A stretch of 64,000 nucleotides of DNA. It comes from Enoplolaimus lenunculus. Taxonomy: Eukaryota; Nematoda; Enoplea; Enoplida; Thoracostomopsidae. The notes beneath the pieces were generated by a model, which saw nothing but the letters and a program-made list of their open reading frames with translations, had not been told where the DNA came from and ran no database searches. The DNA is taken from NCBI GenBank assembly GCA_030248215.1, contig JASANG010002008.1, positions 62,001 to 126,000 on the forward strand, in the 5' to 3' direction. Within the stretch, counting starts at the first letter, position 1, and the number at the start of each line of letters is the position of its first letter. This document shows, in pieces, positions 1-12,200 of this stretch. The translations under genes and the position numbers were made by a program.

Positions 1-500
1 TCACTTCAATTCACTGGTTTGAAAACTACAAGACCTAACAAACACAGGCGGGTTATAAGCGTTACAGTAACCTCAAAATAATTGCACTGCCTTTATTAAC
101 TCAAAATCAAATTCCTACAGCTAGGTCAACCGCGAAACCAATCACAGGCGAATAGAATTACACTGCAATATTAGTTTAATGCACATATGATTATGACCAT
201 AGAGATTCTAATACTGCAATCGCGCAATGTTATAATATTGTGTTGTACAATTTAGAAAAATGTCGTTAAAAGAATATATGATTAATATCCTACTTTTCTT
301 ATTTTGAACTAAAAATACCACATTGAAATCTTAATACGGTTGCTTTAAAATTCGACGGAATATAGCCCAAAACTTGCTGCACAACATTGAATTCAAAAAA
401 ATTCGTGCATTTTTGACCTTATATATTCCCCTTACGATGACGCACAACTTGTGCGCCACACAGTCTGCAAGTCACAAAAAATTTTCGTTTAAAAATCATT

Positions 501-1286
501 GTAGGGACCCGATTAAGAGAAGGTCCTTATATTTGTTTGGCCTCTCCAGAAGGTACTCCCCCTTTTATTCGGTTACGGACTGTTGTTTATTTTTAAACCG
601 CCCTCCGCCGCTTTTTGTCAATTGGACCTAACACCTATCTCTTATGTCATTCTCTTTTTTGGGCAGGACTGACATTCCGCTGCATTACGCTTTAAAGTTT
701 CGAACTCAACATTACTCGGTCTTGGAAAGGGATGTACCGATACCAAAAATTTTGCCGATGCCGATTCTTATTTTGAAATTTTGCCGAATCGATGCCGATT
801 CCAACTTTAGTACACCAGCAGATAAAATACTACATTACATGTAGGCTTAAACCCTTACCATCATAAACGATTATAATTTTACAAAAACGGTTAATTCCAA
901 TAATTTTTTTCAAACACAAACGCCAGAGAGATAACAATTTTCCTTAGCAGACACACTGGTGTGCGCCCAGAAATGAAATTGATAGCATTCCAACTGATTG
1001 TTATGTGCAAAAAGTATCGGCGAAGAATCGGCAATTTTTTGCACTGCCGATGCCGATACTCACGAAAAGTGCCGATTATCACCGATGCCGCTTAATCGGC
1101 ACATCCCTAGTCTTGGAGTCATTTATGCGCTACAATAGGGGATAACTGTGATTTATGGACTTTAATTAGGGTTCAGGTACCATATCCGCTTACGGACTCT
1201 TATTAGAGATACAGACTCGTATTGATTGGGACTTAAAATGGGGACCCCCTCTAATTACCCGGCCTCTCTTATTCGGGTCACTACAG
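501..1286. mobile_element. Tc1/mariner-like MITE interrupted by another element
   Basis: The left end GTAGGGACCCGATTAAGAG and the right end CTCTTATTCGGGTCACTACA are inverted copies of each other and match the ends of the complete copy at 33620-33821. Left-half sequence (about 501-625) and right-half sequence (about 1177-1286) both align to that copy by eye. The middle is occupied by later insertions, including the hAT-like MITE at 727-1109. Non-autonomous; no coding capacity. Confidence 0.7.
727..1109. mobile_element. hAT-like MITE nested in a mariner-like MITE
   Basis: Ends are AAGGGATGTACCGATA on the left and the inverse of TAGGGATGTGCCGATT on the right. The flanks GTCTTGGA (719-726) and GTCTTGGA (1110-1117) are a perfect 8-bp target-site duplication, the size made by hAT transposases. 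Internal copies of the motif GCCGATGCCGATT lie near both ends. A second copy of the family is at 11361-11661. It has no coding capacity and must have depended on a transposase elsewhere. Confidence 0.8.
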
Positions 1287-4200
1287 TATGTGGTGTCATT
1301 TGGCAATTCAAGTACGGAACCGGACCGCATTAAAACAATCAAAACCTATAATAGCGCCGCCGGTTCAGTACGAAGAATGCTTTCACTTGCAATTAAATTA
1401 AATCCTGCTTGTCACAAAATATTACGTTTAAAAACGAAAGCCAATTTCAAAAACTCAATAAAATATATTTTATATACCGCCAATGGTTAAAATTCAGCAA
1501 CAATATTATTTTGATTTAACCAGTTTAAACAAACGATTGCTGAACAAATTTTTTGGCAAACATGCTCATTTCACTCCCTCGCACAATACAAAACCCTGTG
1601 GGCGTCAACCCCTAATTATCCACACAATCACCACACTGATTTTAAATTATATATATTTTTTTAACTTTAGCATTATGTCCAGCAACGCATATGAAAGAAA
1701 ATATTTCAGCTGTTGTACACGTTACACTCCCAGATTTAAAGCAATGGCTTAGTCTTACCAAAATGGTTCCGTAAAGGGTTTGGCTTTGTTAAACCTTCTC
1801 CGCTAAACCTAAACCTACGTCTTACCCTAAGCCAAAACTTGTGGGGGCCAGGGGAAGTGTGCAGAGTCAATATTTCATTTTTAGGAATAGTACTGTTGCA
1901 TATAATTTTTTTTCTTGGAACCTGGTGCATATAATCATCGTTTTTCGCGATTTTATATCACTATTGATTATATACCGGTTGGTATCCGCTGCCAAAAATC
2001 GTATATTGAGTCTTAAAAACTTGCAATGTGACACGCGGCTTCAACATTAGACCAATTGCTAATATTAATAAATGCAATTACATGACGTACGCATATACGT
2101 AATTATGTATACAACGACCAATAAAAGCTCTTTGCAAAAAACAATAGCGCAGGCTTTTCAAGTATTAAAACGAGAACATACGAACGTACCACTGAAGATC
2201 ACTATACATACTCGTTTCGTTGCTCTAAACGCCAAATACTCAACCACAAACATTTATATAATTGGTTGCATTCAGTTTACCGGAAAAGTTAATAATTTTT
2301 AACCAGTCTTTATACGCTTTAACAAAATTTTTTAAATTTCCATACATCCATTGTTGACATTTGTTCCACAAGTCGATAAAACAGATTAATTCCTAGGAAA
2401 TTTGAAGCAGACACAATGGTAACCGATCTTCTACAATTTAATAGTACCAGAGTTGAACTCAGTTCTGTTTTAAGTTCACAAAGCAAAACTAAGTACGTTA
2501 ATGTTTAACTCTTGGCACAAAATCTAACTCGCTATATCGTAGTCAGACGTCAGATATTATACTTTCGGATTTTCAGATGCTTCGCAACCTTAACCAGTTG
2601 GCAAAACCAGAAGCTGCAATTTGATGGTAAGTTGAAACCCGAATTAGTAAATTACCTTGAATCGATAGTTATCCTCATTTCTAAAACAGATTAATTCACC
2701 AGTCGAAACCTGCCACTGTTAATACAGTTGCACGTTTCACCATACGGTAAAATATTTTCAGCTAATAAAACTTCACAATGATAACTTTTTCAGTAATTAA
2801 ATATAATCAGGCGGTCCCAAATATTCCTTGGGGGACGCGGACGCTATATATTATGCTTCAAGCGTTTATCACACAATTTTTCCAGCCCGAAATTCAGCCG
2901 CTGCGACGGCCCCCGAGTTCATGATCGCTACATGTGGTTTGTCACGATATCTACCAGAATACATAGGTAGTCATTTACTACCTCTTCTGACAAAACATCT
3001 TAAAGCTTCCGTTTACTAAAATAGCCCGCTAATTTATTTTCTGACGCCTGTACACAAGAATCACATACAGTTTGCGCAAAATTTTGCATCTGAAATTGCA
3101 ATATTTACCATTTTCCAACTTACGTTCTATTGGGTCGAAACTTAGAATGGCAACCAACCGCCTTTAACTTTGCGGCGAATTCAATACCACGGTTTCGCAA
3201 CAGAAATCAAGCTGACGCTCAAAATCCACACAATCCTTATCATGAAAAATCAGCAAAATGAATCATGAGGCTGAATTCACTCGTTACGTCATGACTCTAC
3301 GCAATCTGTAACACCTTTGTAATACAAATACATCGCAAACATATAAAAAGCATTATGAATACCAAAAAAACAAGCGCATAAATAAATACAAGAACAATTA
3401 TAATTATAATATTTATTATGTACAACACAATTACTATTATATAACAGAGAGTGAATGCCAGAAAAACTGAACTAAGCCAGGCAGCACATTACACTGTAGG
3501 ATACAATGTCTAAAGTCTTGTCCGTGACCAACTTCGCAACGCAGAAAAAGTTCACAATTTGACATACAAAACACCGGAACTGTATATATATGGGCAGCAC
3601 TGTTCATGTCGTGCGGTGCCAACCGGAAATTGCCGTACAGTAGCTAACGGTATTGTATCGCAACAAACGGCATTCGATGACATTAAACTTTTCACAGAGT
3701 ACAGCACCATCTTAACTCGTTTTATACCAATGTGAAGGTTCGACAACCCACACGAGTTGTGTCGAGGTCGTGGCCAACACTCTTATGCGTCTAAAAGCGC
3801 TGAATAAGATACTTGTGCTTCGGTCATTCAAAAGCCTTATAAACCATCTACTTGTCTTCATTGTTGCGTTGCCGAAAATAGCCAGTGTATTAAAAAATAC
3901 ATTTAAAAGCATACAAATTTTAAATTTTAAATTTCCAATGCCCAAAGCTTCTCGTTCTGTCATTCACTACACAGTTTTATATCATTGCAGTAATTTACGT
4001 ATAACACAAGCTAAAAATCTTTACACGGAAAGCAAATATCAATTTGAAATCTTGAAAAACACTGAGAAAAGCTAACAAAACAGTACGGTGCGCAATACTA
4101 TATATGTAAATGGTAGAGCAATTTACCATGCTTTGTAACAAAGTAGAAGTGTGGAGCAGGATGCAAAACGGAACTGGATTATACCGGAATCGGAACAGAA

Positions 4201-6105
4201 AATATATACCGGAATTAGAACTACAAATTTTGTGACTATACGGATAATTTGTATTAACAAGTACAATATTGATTCAAGGTGTCTGCTGGCTGGCAACAAT
4301 TCTCAAAACGTACATGAACAAATTGGCAATCGTTTTTTTGATTCGGTAAAGCTAAACTACAATCAATTACTGATAAGCTAACTCATCGAAAACAATTTAA
4401 TAGTTAATTGATGCTGAACTTTTATGCAGCATATCACAGCAAGTAAATCTAAAGTTAAAATGTCAAAGTTGCGACTCCGATTGATTGTGCAATCGAAATG
4501 GGAACTCGTTTTGAAACGCAAGTCTGGTCGCACCCCGGTGTGTAGCTGCAATCGAATAACCTGCAATACCAAATGTACCTGCCAAGCGTACATATATGCA
4601 GTACAGCCTTTTAGTTATATATTTTAAAACGCACGCATGGCAATTTGCACTACGACATTACATAAACAAGTAATGTATTTATCTATGTAGTAAAATAAAA
4701 CGCACTGTGATCAAGACAAATAGATAAATAGAAGCCCGGTTCACTCTTATGCTAGCAAGAATTTCCACAGCGTAATATTTCTGGCAATGAGAGCAGAAAA
4801 CAACACGGTCATGCTTATAATTATTATTTTTTCATCTGCGATCCAGGGCTTCAAATATACACAGATAAAATAGACAGAATAAATTTAAAAATGCCATTTC
4901 CACATAACGTTACAAAACAACAAAAAATTGGCAAAAATTTAAAATTAAACTGCTTCGGACTTACTTTCCGTTTAGTAATTTTAAAGTCTGAACACTATTA
5001 GCAACAAGTGGAAGCTACAAGAGCGATATCCTTTTGAAGAAACAGGCAGTTAAACTTAAACGTTTCGTTATAAAAGAAGTTAGCTTGATAGATAAATTAA
5101 TAAATATCGCGAGTAAGATGGCTACAAGACTGTGCATTTTATAGATGCCAATTACACTGCTATCTTGTGCTACAATTAAAAAGTTTCACACTTACCTACC
5201 TACACTACCTACAGTTAATGCCAATTTATGTTATGTAACATGTAACACCGTGTTTGTAACGTGTAAACAATGTGAACTTCATAAACACTGAGATCGCATA
5301 TGGCAGATCCGTTACGCAGTTGCGATGATAACATAATACTATTGCAATTTACATCGCATACCTATCACTCTCGCACCCTCGTTCTTCGCACCCTCGTTCT
5401 TCTTACGCTCACTTCATTTCTGTTAAATCGTTTTGACAGGATCTGAATTTTTACATTTTTTCGGATCCACGTTTTATGCTTACGGCTGGCACTTACTGAT
5501 AAATAATCAAACACGGTGAGCTGCATGCGTTTAAGCCACTTTCTTTTTAAAGAAGCACCCAATAAGCTAAAACGAGCTTTGCTTTAGTGTACGGAAGTGC
5601 CCAATTATCGGCAACAACGGGACTTATCTTGAGTACCGGGATCTGCACTGCAAATATATTGCCGATTCTTTACCGATACTTTTTGCACTTAGCAGTGATT
5701 TGGAAATGGGCTTCAGCAAAATTTCAAAATAATTTATATCGACATGAACTAAAATTTTGGTGACGGCACATCCTAATTTTACGCACATGCATACTTCGCA
5801 TACTTATTAACCAATTTGAAACATTTTGTGGTTTTCATCCCTAAACTTACAGAATTTATATAGCCACACACAATCTACTGCTAACAGCAGTTAAATAGAT
5901 TTGCTAATTCTAAATTTTCCAACAGAAAACAATTTAACTTTTCACCTCCTCCTGCGACATATGCTTGAACTCAACCTAATCCTATCTGCCCCAGCATACT
6001 TTTACGTTTACCCTTACACCCTGCAACATTACACACACCCTATAATATCACACATTATGCTACACATCTGCCTCAACTACGGAAAAACACAAACCTATCG
6101 CCATG

Positions 6106-6284
6106 GGCGTAGTCAGGATTTTGGATGGTAAGAAGTTCGGAAGTTGAGTTGCGTTCTATAATAATCTCGAACGGAGAGCTTCTTGTGTTGCAAACTGAAA
6201 CCGTGTCTAAAACCACCCCAAACACTAATCACAACGAAAGGTTGAAAGGTTTCATCGCCTGGCCTCTACCCCCGGCTACGCCCT
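6106..6284. mobile_element. MITE with GGGCGTAG ends in the LDB 3' UTR
   Basis: Left end GGGCGTAGTCAGG and right end CCGGCTACGCCC are inverted repeats, and GCCAT flanks both sides, suggesting a 5-bp target duplication. The right flank runs into the LDB stop codon at 6294-6296, so the insertion lies at the very start of the 3' UTR. A related copy is at 45207-45372 in a myosin intron, and a fragment lies at about 30220-30250 in an astacin intron. Confidence 0.65.
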
Positions 6285-6293
6285 TGCCATCCG

Positions 6294-9200
6294 CTAAGTA
6301 GGGGCAATACTAAACGAGGTAGACGTAAGCACAGGCGACGCTGTAAGCCTGCCGTTGCCAATTTCTCCTACAGAAGCAGCTGCTGCGGCGGCCACTGTAG
6401 GCGGCGTTGCGCTGCTACAACCAATCAACGGTGGCTTAATGTCGTCCATAATTAAATTATTATTATTGCCATTCGGGCCAAGAACTGCAGAATGTTGTTG
6501 TTGATGATGAGAATGATGATGCATCATATTAATGCTGTTGTTGTTGCCATGATGACTTACCGGTGGTGATATCCCTGACGGCGGTTGCATACCCGCCATA
6601 CTCGCTAATGGCAACGATGCACCAGTTGTTGTTGGTGCAAGCGGGAACCCCAGTCCACCGGGGCCAGGGCCGCCAACGTGCGCCATTGATGGACTCAAGA
6701 TTTGATGATGTCTTGTTGCTCCTCCTCCTGCTTCTGGTCTGTTAAACGGTATACGAATGCCACCGCTACTAGGGTTGCCGCCGCCTACTGACGGAATTGG
6801 TCGAACTAAAAAAGCGAACGCAAAGGCAACATTAAAATAATACAAGCACTGAGCTCTACACTGCACACATTAGTAGCAACAGCTCTCACATCGATCAAGT
6901 AAAACAATACTCATCCTGTTTGTGTTAAGGATTGTCATAACTTAAGTACTATTTTGAAAATGATAAAACGGTTATAAAAACAAAACAAAAGGAATGCTAA
7001 ACAGCAAATGAGACGCCCAATTCTATATACGGAATGCGGCTGTCACCGAGAACCTCTACTGTGGCGTCGAAATTAGTAGGTTTTTCTCAATCAATTAAAA
7101 AAACTTTTATTCTAAGGTTCAAATCATTACGAAAATGGTCGTAGTCGCAGTCAGTTTCTACGCATTAATTATGAGTTTAGGTTTTCACAAAATTTTTTTT
7201 CAGTATTTAATGTGACGACCTACTTCTTGTCACCTGTACAGATTTTGAGATCCGCAACTCGAGCGGCTCGCTGGTTCAAAAACTGATTACTAACTGGTGA
7301 TTGATGCTACAAACGATAAAAATACGACTTCTGGTTAAGCGTAACACTAGCGACAAATTATAACTGATATACCTGGTCCTCCATGCATCATCATCATAGG
7401 TGAGCCACTTGGAACAGGATTCATGCAGCCAGGCACTGGCGACGACGACCCGATAGGCGGACCAAGATGATGAATTGGAGGTGTACCACCGCCTGGCCGG
7501 CCGCCTGGATGTTGCAATCCAGGCCCGCCAACAAAATTACCGCCCATAATCATAGAATGGCGAGCTGCTAATCCTGATGGACCCCACATTCCGTTGTCAT
7601 ATCCACTGGGATTACCTGAAGCACCAACAACTGAAAAATTGACAGCAGACATACATCAATTCCCTTTTTCTGCCAAGGGCACAACTTGCGAGGTTTAATG
7701 GCTCAATAACCTTTCTAATTTTTGTCCAGAGGTTTAGCCACATCCGTCTGTGTGTCTATCCGTGCAACACGAACTTCAAGAACTACTGAACGGATTCTGA
7801 TACGCTTTTTTGTTTGAATGCATATCATCGTGTTGTGTTAACCTCGTATTTACGTTTTACAATTCAAAACGGTTTATTAGCTACAAGCTAATTTGCATGC
7901 TCAAGCATAAATAAGCACTTTTTACAGTATTTCACCAATTCTCGCGGTCACAAGCGATCTGATTTGAGTGTTAAAAGAATTAGGAGCGAAGAATCTGGAT
8001 TACATATTTATAAACCTTTACAACACGTAACTGAATAGTTAGATACTAACTAATCGGCATATTAGTTGAATTGGTTAAGTCTAAATTAGGACTTTTTACC
8101 TTATCTCACTAATTAATAGGAATATAGCTTACAAGCGATTTGATCTCAGTACTAAACAGTTTTGGGTGGGAGATAGCTCAATAAATATCCATAAACTTCC
8201 AAGCGAGCTGCTGGTTTTTAAACATAGCGTTTGAAAATTGGAACACTAATCATTAGCTACACGCCAACTATATTACGTACGCCAATTTTAGCATTTCAGT
8301 GCATTATTGATTTAAAAGTAATGCTTTTGACGATGTATAACACTATGTTCCGCAGAGTTTTTGGATAAGAAACTCTTAAATGTATCTCTCAAAACTTTCT
8401 GTACTTGCCAATTAGTAGTATACTAGCTAGCTATTACTATATTTACTAATCTTTGGCCACGTCCTGTTAGGTGCACATTCTTACTCATCAGCTCTTGCTT
8501 CAACGCGACTCCTTGTCCAGCATTTACCATCGGATGCATCACAGGGGGCACTGCGCCTGCGCCGCCGCCTACAAGATGCTGTCCTAGCGAGGTCGGATGA
8601 AACCCACCACTAAACGGCGGCAATCCGCCCGGTGGCGGCATTCCACCGAGCGGTGTTTGGCCGCCGCCGCTGTGAGGCGGGGGTGCAAACGGCAGCGACG
8701 ATGTCTGCGTCAAAGCTTTACTATTACCACTTCTGACGCTCGCTGCGGTTGATGACTGCTGCCCTCCGCCTCCTGTCGCCACAGCGGCAGCGGCCGGATC
8801 GAACTGCGTATTTTCAAGCCGCGCAATCATACGCTCGTCTTCTTCGCCAAACTCGCCGCCCATTAGTGAAGGCTCTTGAACAACCATTACGTCCTAAAAA
8901 ACCTAACTGCAGATGGTAGCCCAAGGACCAACACTTCATGCGGCGGCACAAACGAGACAATGTTTTAAATCCAATCTTCACTTGACTAGATGCGTCGTAA
9001 AAAGATAATGAAAATCTGGTGTTTCGGTCATGCAAAACCTTTATAAAATATATATTGTACTCGTATTCCGGCCACGGTATGCACTGGCCCCAGCCCCAGT
9101 AAAAACGTTGGCCATGAGATAACTACAATGTACACAGGACTGTTCCAACCAAAGCTACTACCACAAATTTTCACTATATTCATGGCGCAATATAAAAAAT

Positions 9201-12200
9201 GTGCCATATTTCCTAAATAGAAAATAAGACTAAGCGATGTCTTTATTCAATATTAGTGTGCAATAGTATTTCGTCTCCCGAAAAAATCGGCATCCGCCTC
9301 CAATGTTTTAGATTACCCAATTATATTATTGTATTATATATGACATAATCACGATATTTGCCGGCAAATTTTATTCGAAGTGATAAAAACATGAAACCCA
9401 CTTAATACTGATACCCGTGTATAAATAAAATTACATAGAAAGTAGTGCCAAATTAGCGAGATTATGTTTAACTTTTTGTTACAATATGCATTTCAATATC
9501 CGCCTACGATATAGCTACAATCTATAAGATGTTCCCTTCATCCAAAATAAGTTGCGCAAAAAATGATATTCTGAAAAGTTGCCAAATATTGTAAACACAT
9601 TTGATTTGCGTCCACTGAATGACTCACCACTTGTCCCGCGAGCGCTCCAAAATTCGGGGGCGGCCCTGGGCCTCCTATCCCGGCCCCGGACGGATGACTT
9701 GCAGGTCCGTTGGTTAACAGCGGAGACGCAACTGGTGGCGGACCAACTACAACACCGGTGGGAGTTGTCGCAGCTGACGCGGCACCCCCTGCGCCACGAG
9801 GTGTCCCTGGTTGTGTAACATTTCCACCGCTATTTCCGCTTGTATTATTATTACTGTTATTGTTGTTATTATTATTGTTGGCGCTGTCTTTCTGTTTCTT
9901 TCGACGACCTCCGCCTCCAGAATTTGGCGTACTGCCACGGCCACTGCCAGCTGTTGTGGCCGCGCCACCAGCGGCGCCCGCTGAGCCCTTGCGTTTTCGA
10001 GTTCGTTTCGCCGGTGTTGGCCTTGCTGCGGGCTCTGCAAATACCAAAACAGCTCTCACAATGCTACGCGTACAAAACATTGAAACAATTAACAGTTATT
10101 TACTTATTATTTTTTAACCGATTTATTAACAAACTCACATAGAGTTAAATATATGTAACAGTCGTGTATATAGCAAAGAACGATTAATTATTATAGCCCT
10201 TCTAGTTAAATAGCTCGATTTAAGAAATTTTAATTGTGGTTAATAACGTCTCTTCTAGATACTGATGAGTAATCTGCAAGAACTGTGATAGATATCCTGA
10301 GCAACGGAATCAATGCTTAGTATAAAAAGCTAATCAAAGAAAATCAAATGTTAAAACAATAAGCACACGATGCATGACAGTATACAACAGATTGTGTTGA
10401 CATAGTGACATTGCTTGTTTTATCTGTCAGTTATGCTAGCAGTAAACTTACCATCAGGTGGCAACATAACTGGCGGTTGAGGTTGTGCTAAAACAGCAAA
10501 CATATTTTGATTACAAGGTCAATGTTGTAATGATACAAAATTTTCACCAAACATGTTTTCAAATCCAGATTAAACCGTAGAACAAAATGTAGGTCTCAGT
10601 GATGTACTATAAACGATTAACAGCGCAAATCATAAAAGCAACGTGCTTTTGGGTCAATAAGTTATGTGTACCGTTGTTACAATACGTATATCGGTTGTCA
10701 TTATTGAAATTTATCAACAGTAGCATACGACACAACAAAATTCAACTTTGTTCAACTCCATGACAGCAAAATACATGTGCTACAAATAAAATCAAACAAT
10801 AAAAATTGTGGGCAAATATCAATACTTACATGCTTGATGCTTTTGTTGTATGATTTGAATTAAATTTTCGCGAGGCTGCCGGCTCGGGCACGTCTTGTGG
10901 CAAGCCATAATCTCTTGCATTGGCTCCAGTATCGCACACAGCTGAAATCCGCATTTAAATGCAGTTATCCACATAACACTATAAATACTTTACACAATAC
11001 GCATATAAATAAATAAATAAATAAATAAACCCATTTACAACTAGTCAAAACGATTAGATAATATTCCGAACAAAACGAAAAATAGACTCTAGCTTGAGAT
11101 CGAGAAAGGCCGCCTGAAACCCAAAGCGTTTTTACATTACAAAAGTAGTAGCGAGCCATACTACAGCTGTGCTTACCTTAAGAAACGTGAGCGTGACTGT
11201 AGAAAGACCATTCCTGACACGAAGATCCTGATTAAGCAAATGTGGCTAAAACATTATTAAACTACCCAACATTACATATTTTATAATTAAATGCATACTG
11301 TTGGCGTAGTACATCGTTAACCATTGTGCATTGAATGCATGTGCTTAGTTTGCAATAAGCTAGTGATGTGCTGATTCGAATTTAACACACCATGCTTACA
11401 GAACTGATAGGATACTGCGTACATTACATCATTATAAATGCGAAGACTTAAACCTTAACCATCAAATTAATTTTTACAAACACAGACGGAACAGACAGAA
11501 TTTTTGATCAGACGCACTAATATACGCAAACAAGTGGAACTGATAGCAATTCCAACTCACTGTTAAGTACAAAAAGTATCGGCATTTTTGCAGTGTAGAT
11601 GCCGATATTGACGAAAGGTGCCGATTTTACGTACCGATGCCGATTAATCGGCACATCACTACAATTAGACATTTATTGTACATTTTATGCAGGAAAGGGT
11701 TAAAATTTTGTTGAATTTTCTCGCTGTTCATGTATCACAATTTTTGCTCTACTGTAACTGTAACAAACGCTTGCGTTTGGATTGTTTCTAGCTCAGCAAT
11801 TCATTAGCCAGTTTAATTCGAAACGGCATGTGTAAAAATCAGGAAGAAATCTAGCTGGTTATCTAGTTTCGGAGATTTTGTCACGCATAAGTGTATTCCT
11901 TACCGGCGTACAACGATCGACGTACTCGCGACCTTGAAGGACTGTCATTTGCCAGCTTTTAATACGGAGATCATCAAAACCGAAAACGGCAATAAGTCTT
12001 GTTTCCGCAACCACCTGAAATTAACCGAAAAACAGCAGTGCACAGTTGAATATAATAGCAAAACATTTAGTTACATCTAATATTCACATGATGAAGTTTA
12101 TAATTTCAAAGCTCAAACCAATATCAGTTAACAAACTGCGTGTTCAGTTAACGGAAAGAAGCTTTTACAGAAAACATAATGACGCTAATTATCACATCGT

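Larger units (their letters stand above)
1..6293. other. Intergenic region with MITEs, no gene seen
   Basis: No frame here shows a recognisable protein motif or a believable exon series. It lies downstream of the LDB gene, which is transcribed towards it, so part of the right end should be LDB 3' UTR. Contents seen: a Tc1/mariner-like MITE at 501-1286 interrupted by a hAT-like MITE at 727-1109; GGAATCGGAA-rich dispersed repeat around 4160-4260; a short duplication of GCACCCTCGTTCTT at about 5370-5400; a possible decayed hAT-like MITE near 5640-5780; and a MITE at 6106-6284 ending ten bases or so before the LDB stop codon. I see nothing else in 1290-4150. Confidence 0.6.

Noticed and set aside
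9710-10117. Plus-strand frames rich in Leu and Pro
   Set aside because: They are antisense to LDB exon 9, whose minus-strand reading joins correctly with its neighbours.
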